Positions 59,972 through 64,000 of a DNA stretch of 64,000 nt are shown here, piece by piece. This stretch comes from Prauserella cavernicola. Its GTDB lineage: Bacteria; Actinomycetota; Actinomycetes; Mycobacteriales; Pseudonocardiaceae. Both the position numbers and the translations under genes were made by a program. The stretch is from the NCBI RefSeq assembly GCF_016595675.1, contig NZ_JAENJH010000015.1, forward strand, positions 1-64,000, given 5' to 3'. Positions within the stretch are counted from its first letter, which is position 1. Each line of letters begins with the position of its first letter. The notes under the pieces were generated by a model that saw only the letters and a program-made list of their open reading frames with translations, had not been told where the DNA came from and made no database searches.

Positions 59972-60045
59972 TAGCGGGGACAGGATTTGAACCTGCGACC
60001 TCTGGGTTATGAGCCCAGCGAGCTACCGAACTGCTCCACCCCGCG
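59972..60045 (-). tRNA. Initiator tRNA-fMet (CAT), copy 2
   Basis: A 74-nt tRNA with the same sequence as copy 1 across the mature body, including C1/T72 and the G-C run of the anticodon stem. CCA is not encoded (the flank is CTG), so the 3' end must be added enzymatically. Confidence 0.95.
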
Positions 60046-60115
60046 TTGGTGACACCCACCTTACGCCTGGGTTTCCGCCAGGCGCAAAGCGGGTGTCACG
60101 TGTCAGCTGGTGACG

Positions 60116-63082
60116 TCAGCCACCCGAGTTCTCGAGCTCCTGATAGCGCTGCGCGGCGGCGTCGAGCTCGGACAGCGCCTGCCCCTGAGCGTCGAAGTCA
60201 CCGGACTGCTGCGCCTGCCGGAGCTGCTCGAGCGCCGCCTGGATGTCGGCGACGGCCTGGGCCAGTTCCGGGTTGTTGTTGTCGTTGCCACCGCCGTTGG
60301 CAGGTGGCTGCCCCTGCTGGTCGGTCTCGGGCGGGTTCCCGTTCTGGTCGCCCTGGTTCTGATCACCCTGGTCCTGGTTGCCCTGATCCGGGGTTCCCTG
60401 GGCCGGCCCGGTGGCGGCGTCACCGGTGCCCTCGCCGAAGAGCTCGTCGAGCGCTCCGTTGAGGGTCGAGGCGAACCCGATCTTGCCGCCGAACGACACC
60501 AGCACACGGGCGAGCTGCGGATAGCTCTGTGCGTTGCGCTGCTGGATGTAGATCGGTTCGACGTAGAGGAACCCACCGGCCACCGGCAGGGTCAGCAGGT
60601 TGCCGTAGATGATGTCGACACTCTGGTTCCCGAGCAGCGTCCGGTCCTGCGTGAACGCCGGGTTGCTCTGGAAGGCGTTCTGGACCTGGACGGGACCTTC
60701 GAGCTGGTTACCGCCGGTCGGCAGCCGCAGCACGGTGATCTCGCCGTAGTTCCTCGGGTCCGACGACACCGTGGCCCACGCCGCGAGGTACTGCCTCGCC
60801 AGCGGAGTCAGTGCGCTCGTCAGCTGGAACGTCGGCTCGGTCTGGCCCGGCGACTGCGCGAGCACGTAGTACGGCGGCTGCTTCGCCGCGTCGGAGTTCG
60901 GGTCGAGCCCGCCCGGCTGGGTCGGGTCCTGCGGGACGTTCCAGAACGTCTGCGTCGAGTAGAACTCCTGCGGGTTCTGCACGTGGTACTTCGTGAGCAG
61001 CTCACGCTGGATCTTGAACAGGTCCTCCGGGTACCGGAAGTGCTCCTCCAGCTCCGGGGAGATCTCCGCCTTGGGCTTCACCATGTCCGGGAAGACCTTC
61101 ATCCAGGCGTCCAGCACCGGATCCTTGTCGTCCACCTCGTACATCGTGACGTTGCCGTCGAAGGCGTCGACGGTCGCCTTCACCGAGTTGCGGACGTAGT
61201 TGATCTGGTTGTCCTCCTGCCGCGCGACGCCGGTGAGCGAGTCCTCCGTCGCCGTGCCGAGCGACGTGCGCTGCGCGTAGGGGTAGTTGTTCAGCGTCGT
61301 GTAGCCATCGACGATCCACTTGATGCGGCCGTCGATCACCGCGGGATACGGGTCGCCGTCGACCGTGAGCCACGGCGCGACCTTCTCGACGCGTTCCCTC
61401 GGGTCGCGGTTGTACATGATCTTCGAGCCCTCGCCGATGGCGTCGGAGAACAGGATGTTGCGCTCCCCGTGCTCGGCCGCGAAGACCAGCCTGTTGAACC
61501 AGTTGTCGATCGGGACTCCGCCGTTGCCCTCGTACAGGTAGCTGCGGTCGTTGGCGGTGTCGTACTCGCCAGGCGCCTCGCCCTCCTGGCCGCCGACGAT
61601 CGCGTAGTCCGTGGCGAGCTCGCCGTAGTAGATCCGCGGCTCGTCCACCGTGATCCCGGCACCGTCGGGGTTCTGGGTGTCACTGGTGCGCGCGATCGGG
61701 TAGCCGCCATCGCTGTTGGCTTCCTCGAGCGCCCGGTCGATCGTGTTGGCCGGAGCGGCGACGAAGCCGTTTCCGTGGGTGTAGACGAGGTGGCGGTTGA
61801 TCCAGGTCTGCTGGTTCTCCCGCAGGCCGCTGGTGTTGATCTCCTTGGCGGCGACGATGTAGGACTGCCGCTCACCGTCGACGGTGTAGCGATCGACGTC
61901 GAGCTTGTCCGGGAAGCCGTAGAAGTTCTCGCGGCCGACTCGCTGGGTGAAGGTCGGGCTCAGCACGTTCGGGTCGAGCAGCCGGATGTTCGGGATGGTG
62001 CCCTGGTCGGCCCTGACCTCCTCCGGCCCTGCTTCTGAGTTACCCGTGTAGTCCTCGTAGTTGACGTTCTCCAACCCGTACGCGTAGCGGGTCGCGTTCA
62101 TGTTGCGTTGGATCGATTCGGCCTCGCGCTCGTTGGCGTTCGGCCGGACGGAGAACTGCTCGAGCACCGCGGGCCACGCGACGCCGATGATGATGCCCGA
62201 GAGGATCAGCAGCACGAGCGCGATCGCGGGCAGCTGCACGTTGCGCAGGAACGCACCGACGAAGAACGCCACGGCGCAGAACACCGAGATGCACAGCAGG
62301 ATCAGCTTGGCGGGCAGCACCGCGTTCAGGTCGGTGTAGGTCGCGCCGGTGAACAGGCTGTTGCGGTCGGACAGCAGCAGGTTGTAGCGGTCGAGGAAGT
62401 ACTCGGCCGCCTTGAACAGCACGAAGACACCGATGAGCACCGACAGGTGCACGCGCGCGGGACCGGAGATCTGGCCGCCGCGGCCTGCCAGCCGCACGCC
62501 ACCGAAGAGATAGTGCGCGAGCAGACCACCGATGAACGCGACGACGATCCCGACGAACAGCCAGCCGAGCAGCCAGCCGAAGAACGGCAGCTGGAAGACG
62601 TAGAAGCCGATGTCGTGGCCGAACTGCGGGTCCGTCTGCCCGAACGGAGTGCTGTTGAAGAAGAGCTGCACGATCTCCCAGTTGCCCTGGCCCGCCACTC
62701 CGGCGATGAGGCCGGCGACCACCGGGATGCCGATGCCGAAGAGCCGCACCCTGGCCGCGACCACTGTGCGGTAGCGCGCGAGCGGATCGTCGGCGCCGGT
62801 CACCGGCACGAACACCGGCCGGTTCCGGTACGCGATCCAGAGGCTCAGCGCGAGCAGGCCACCGACGAGTATGCCCGTGGCGAAGAACATCGCGACCCGC
62901 GTGAGCAGCACGGTGGTGAAGACGCCGCGAGCGTCGACCTCACCGAACCACAGCCAGTCGACATAGGTGTCGAGGAACCGCGCGCCGAGTAGCAGCACGA
63001 GGATGATGACGGCAGCGATCGTCAGCAGAACACGCGCTCGCCGGGACAGCTTGGGCAGGCTTACTGGGGGCCGGGTGGCCAC
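60116..63082 (-). CDS. UPF0182-family large membrane protein
   Basis: A 988-aa protein. Seven membrane segments lie in the first 340 residues, including TYVDWLWFGEVDARGVFTTV near the start. A large extracytoplasmic domain follows, and then a Gln/Asn/Gly-rich disordered stretch and a short coiled helix at the C-terminus. GTG 63082 has GGAG 8 nt upstream; GTG 63091 has no space for a ribosome site. The family is conserved in actinobacteria without a known function and lies beside PPA1309 and ylbL, as here. Confidence 0.93.
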   Translation of the reverse strand: MATRPPVSLPKLSRRARVLLTIAAVIILVLLLGARFLDTYVDWLWFGEVDARGVFTTVLLTRVAMFFATGILVGGLLALSLWIAYRNRPVFVPVTGADDPLARYRTVVAARVRLFGIGIPVVAGLIAGVAGQGNWEIVQLFFNSTPFGQTDPQFGHDIGFYVFQLPFFGWLLGWLFVGIVVAFIGGLLAHYLFGGVRLAGRGGQISGPARVHLSVLIGVFVLFKAAEYFLDRYNLLLSDRNSLFTGATYTDLNAVLPAKLILLCISVFCAVAFFVGAFLRNVQLPAIALVLLILSGIIIGVAWPAVLEQFSVRPNANEREAESIQRNMNATRYAYGLENVNYEDYTGNSEAGPEEVRADQGTIPNIRLLDPNVLSPTFTQRVGRENFYGFPDKLDVDRYTVDGERQSYIVAAKEINTSGLRENQQTWINRHLVYTHGNGFVAAPANTIDRALEEANSDGGYPIARTSDTQNPDGAGITVDEPRIYYGELATDYAIVGGQEGEAPGEYDTANDRSYLYEGNGGVPIDNWFNRLVFAAEHGERNILFSDAIGEGSKIMYNRDPRERVEKVAPWLTVDGDPYPAVIDGRIKWIVDGYTTLNNYPYAQRTSLGTATEDSLTGVARQEDNQINYVRNSVKATVDAFDGNVTMYEVDDKDPVLDAWMKVFPDMVKPKAEISPELEEHFRYPEDLFKIQRELLTKYHVQNPQEFYSTQTFWNVPQDPTQPGGLDPNSDAAKQPPYYVLAQSPGQTEPTFQLTSALTPLARQYLAAWATVSSDPRNYGEITVLRLPTGGNQLEGPVQVQNAFQSNPAFTQDRTLLGNQSVDIIYGNLLTLPVAGGFLYVEPIYIQQRNAQSYPQLARVLVSFGGKIGFASTLNGALDELFGEGTGDAATGPAQGTPDQGNQDQGDQNQGDQNGNPPETDQQGQPPANGGGNDNNNPELAQAVADIQAALEQLRQAQQSGDFDAQGQALSELDAAAQRYQELENSGG

Positions 63083-63238
63083 AACGCACACTCCAGTGGT
63101 CGAGATTGGGCTTCTCGGGGCGCCTGCGCTGCGAGCGTCCCATGGTTACCTAACTGTACGGATGGCCGCCAGAGTTCCCGGAACCCCCCAAACCGGGCGC
63201 GCGCGGGACCCACCCGCGCGCCTGCCACGATGGTGTCC

Positions 63239-63808
63239 ATGACCGAGACCGGAAACGAGGCGGCCCCCGTGAACGTCGCTGCCCTCGCCAGGGAAGTCGA
63301 GGAGTTCGTCGCGGCCGCGGGGTGGGAGCAGCAACCGCAGCTCTTCGCGCTGGTGCCGACCTCGGAGCTGCTGCGCCAGCAGCCGGAACTCGCAGGCCAG
63401 CTGGACGCGAGCAGCGAGCTCACCCCCGTGGCCCAGGAGTCACTGCCCGAGGGCGACCTGGCCGAGGCTCTCGCGACGATCGCCTGGCCCGACGCCGTAC
63501 ACGGCTGTGCACTGGCGCAGGAGATCATCGTGCTCCCGCCGGACGCCGAGTCGGAGCTGCCCGAGGTCGAGGACGGCGCCGGTGCCCACGACGTGGACCG
63601 ACTCCGCCAGGCCGCGGCCGACCACCCGCGCCGCACCGAGGCCCGGCTCGTGGCGCTGGTCGTGCGCGACGGCTCCGCCGCCTGCGTGCTGCGCCTGCGC
63701 GGCGTGCACGCGGAGGACCCCGCCGACGGGACCGCCGAGGAGATCGTCGAGCACCCCGAACTGGCCCCGAACCTCGTCGACGCACTGCGCGCCACCCTGC
63801 TGCCGTAG
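63239..63808 (+). CDS. PPA1309-family protein
   Basis: A 189-aa soluble protein: ALAREVEEFVAAAGWEQQPQ, FALVPTSELL, ATIAWPDAVHGCALAQEIIV, DHPRRTEARLVALVVRDG. Conserved in actinobacteria, function unknown. ATG 63239 is favoured over ATG 63230. Divergent from UPF0182 (156 bp) and convergent with ylbL. Confidence 0.88.
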   Translation: MTETGNEAAPVNVAALAREVEEFVAAAGWEQQPQLFALVPTSELLRQQPELAGQLDASSELTPVAQESLPEGDLAEALATIAWPDAVHGCALAQEIIVLPPDAESELPEVEDGAGAHDVDRLRQAAADHPRRTEARLVALVVRDGSAACVLRLRGVHAEDPADGTAEEIVEHPELAPNLVDALRATLLP

Positions 63809-63857
63809 TACCGGGCCGGGCGGGGAACCACCCTCGCCCGCCGGTCCACGGCCGGGC

Positions 63858-64000
63858 TCAGCACGACGGCGTCGACTCCCCCGCGCGCAGGCGCTCCAGC
63901 GAGGTGACGGCGTCGTCGAGGTCGCCGACCTTCAGGAGCTTGAGTCCGTCGGGGGCCGCGGCCGACGCTTCGGCACAGTTCTTCTCAGGGACGAGGAACG
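63858..64000 (-). CDS. YlbL-type PDZ/Lon-like protease, C-terminal end (partial)
   Basis: The frame from the window edge reads FLVPEKNCAEASAAAPDGLK, LLKVGDLDDAVTSLERL and ends TPSC, then TGA. This is the end of the S16-type domain of YlbL-like proteins (the FLVPEKNC segment and the terminal Cys are typical). The catalytic Ser/Lys region lies outside the window. Identification also rests on synteny with PPA1309 and UPF0182. Confidence 0.75.
   Translation of the reverse strand, partial: FLVPEKNCAEASAAAPDGLKLLKVGDLDDAVTSLERLRAGESTPSC

Noticed and set aside
60110-62038. 642-codon plus-strand frame opposite UPF0182
   Set aside because: Val/Arg/Asp-rich shadow of a conserved membrane protein gene.

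Overview
The window is very GC-rich DNA from a high-GC Gram-positive (Actinobacteria). The gene content fits the Pseudonocardiales (Amycolatopsis, Saccharomonospora or Prauserella relatives), but the genus is an inference. Supporting signs are the actinobacterial block ylbL / PPA1309 / UPF0182, the prfB-ftsE-ftsX-smpB block near ssrA, EspC-like and YbaB-like gene pairs of the type VII secretion sort, a BTAD (SARP-type) regulator, and frequent GTG starts with 4-bp ATGA/GTGA gene overlaps.

Layout. 1-3936: end of a large Rhs/YD-repeat protein whose C-terminal tip resembles the CD38-type ADP-ribosyl cyclase/NADase fold. 3944-9018: PadR regulator with a small membrane protein, a YihY-like membrane protein, two alpha/beta hydrolases and a membrane-anchored trypsin-like protease. 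9159-11898: a three-gene operon (YbaB-like, EspC-like, large Gly/Asn-repeat protein). 12217-15257: a LuxR-type regulator and an unusual double-length histidine kinase. 15477-19933: M48 metalloprotease followed by four uncharacterised membrane or secreted proteins. 20112-20963: DUF72 protein.

21030-28540 is a catabolic island. One strand carries gntR, then an NCS2 permease, a cyanuric acid hydrolase/barbiturase-family ring opener, an NCS1 permease, biuret hydrolase and a small alpha/beta hydrolase, the last five joined by 4-bp overlaps. Allophanate hydrolase is divergent. Together these would import a ring such as cyanuric acid and convert it through biuret and allophanate to ammonia and CO2. 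Two near-identical GTATAC-centred palindromes lie between gntR and the operon.

28661-34738 is a scarred region: a repeated hairpin, an AraC fragment, an LLM-type oxidoreductase, the BTAD regulator, a hemerythrin-domain protein, and a 5'-truncated tyrosine integrase pointing into the 3' end of tRNA-Ala(GGC) beside another gene fragment. 34813-37214 is a second EspC/NlpC-P60/YbaB operon. 37334-49890 holds a DsbA-like protein, HrpB helicase, a channel-like membrane protein, an ABC exporter, a two-component system whose kinase has an extracytoplasmic BamE-like tail, HutH with an IclR regulator, and an ArsR/SRPBCC pair.

50130-64000 is mostly housekeeping: tmRNA, a DesK/DesR-like system sharing a 19-bp site with a downstream acyltransferase gene, an amidohydrolase, smpB, ftsX, ftsE, prfB, a PadR-like regulator, two initiator tRNAs, UPF0182, PPA1309 and the end of ylbL. 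No rRNA, CRISPR array or complete insertion sequence was seen.
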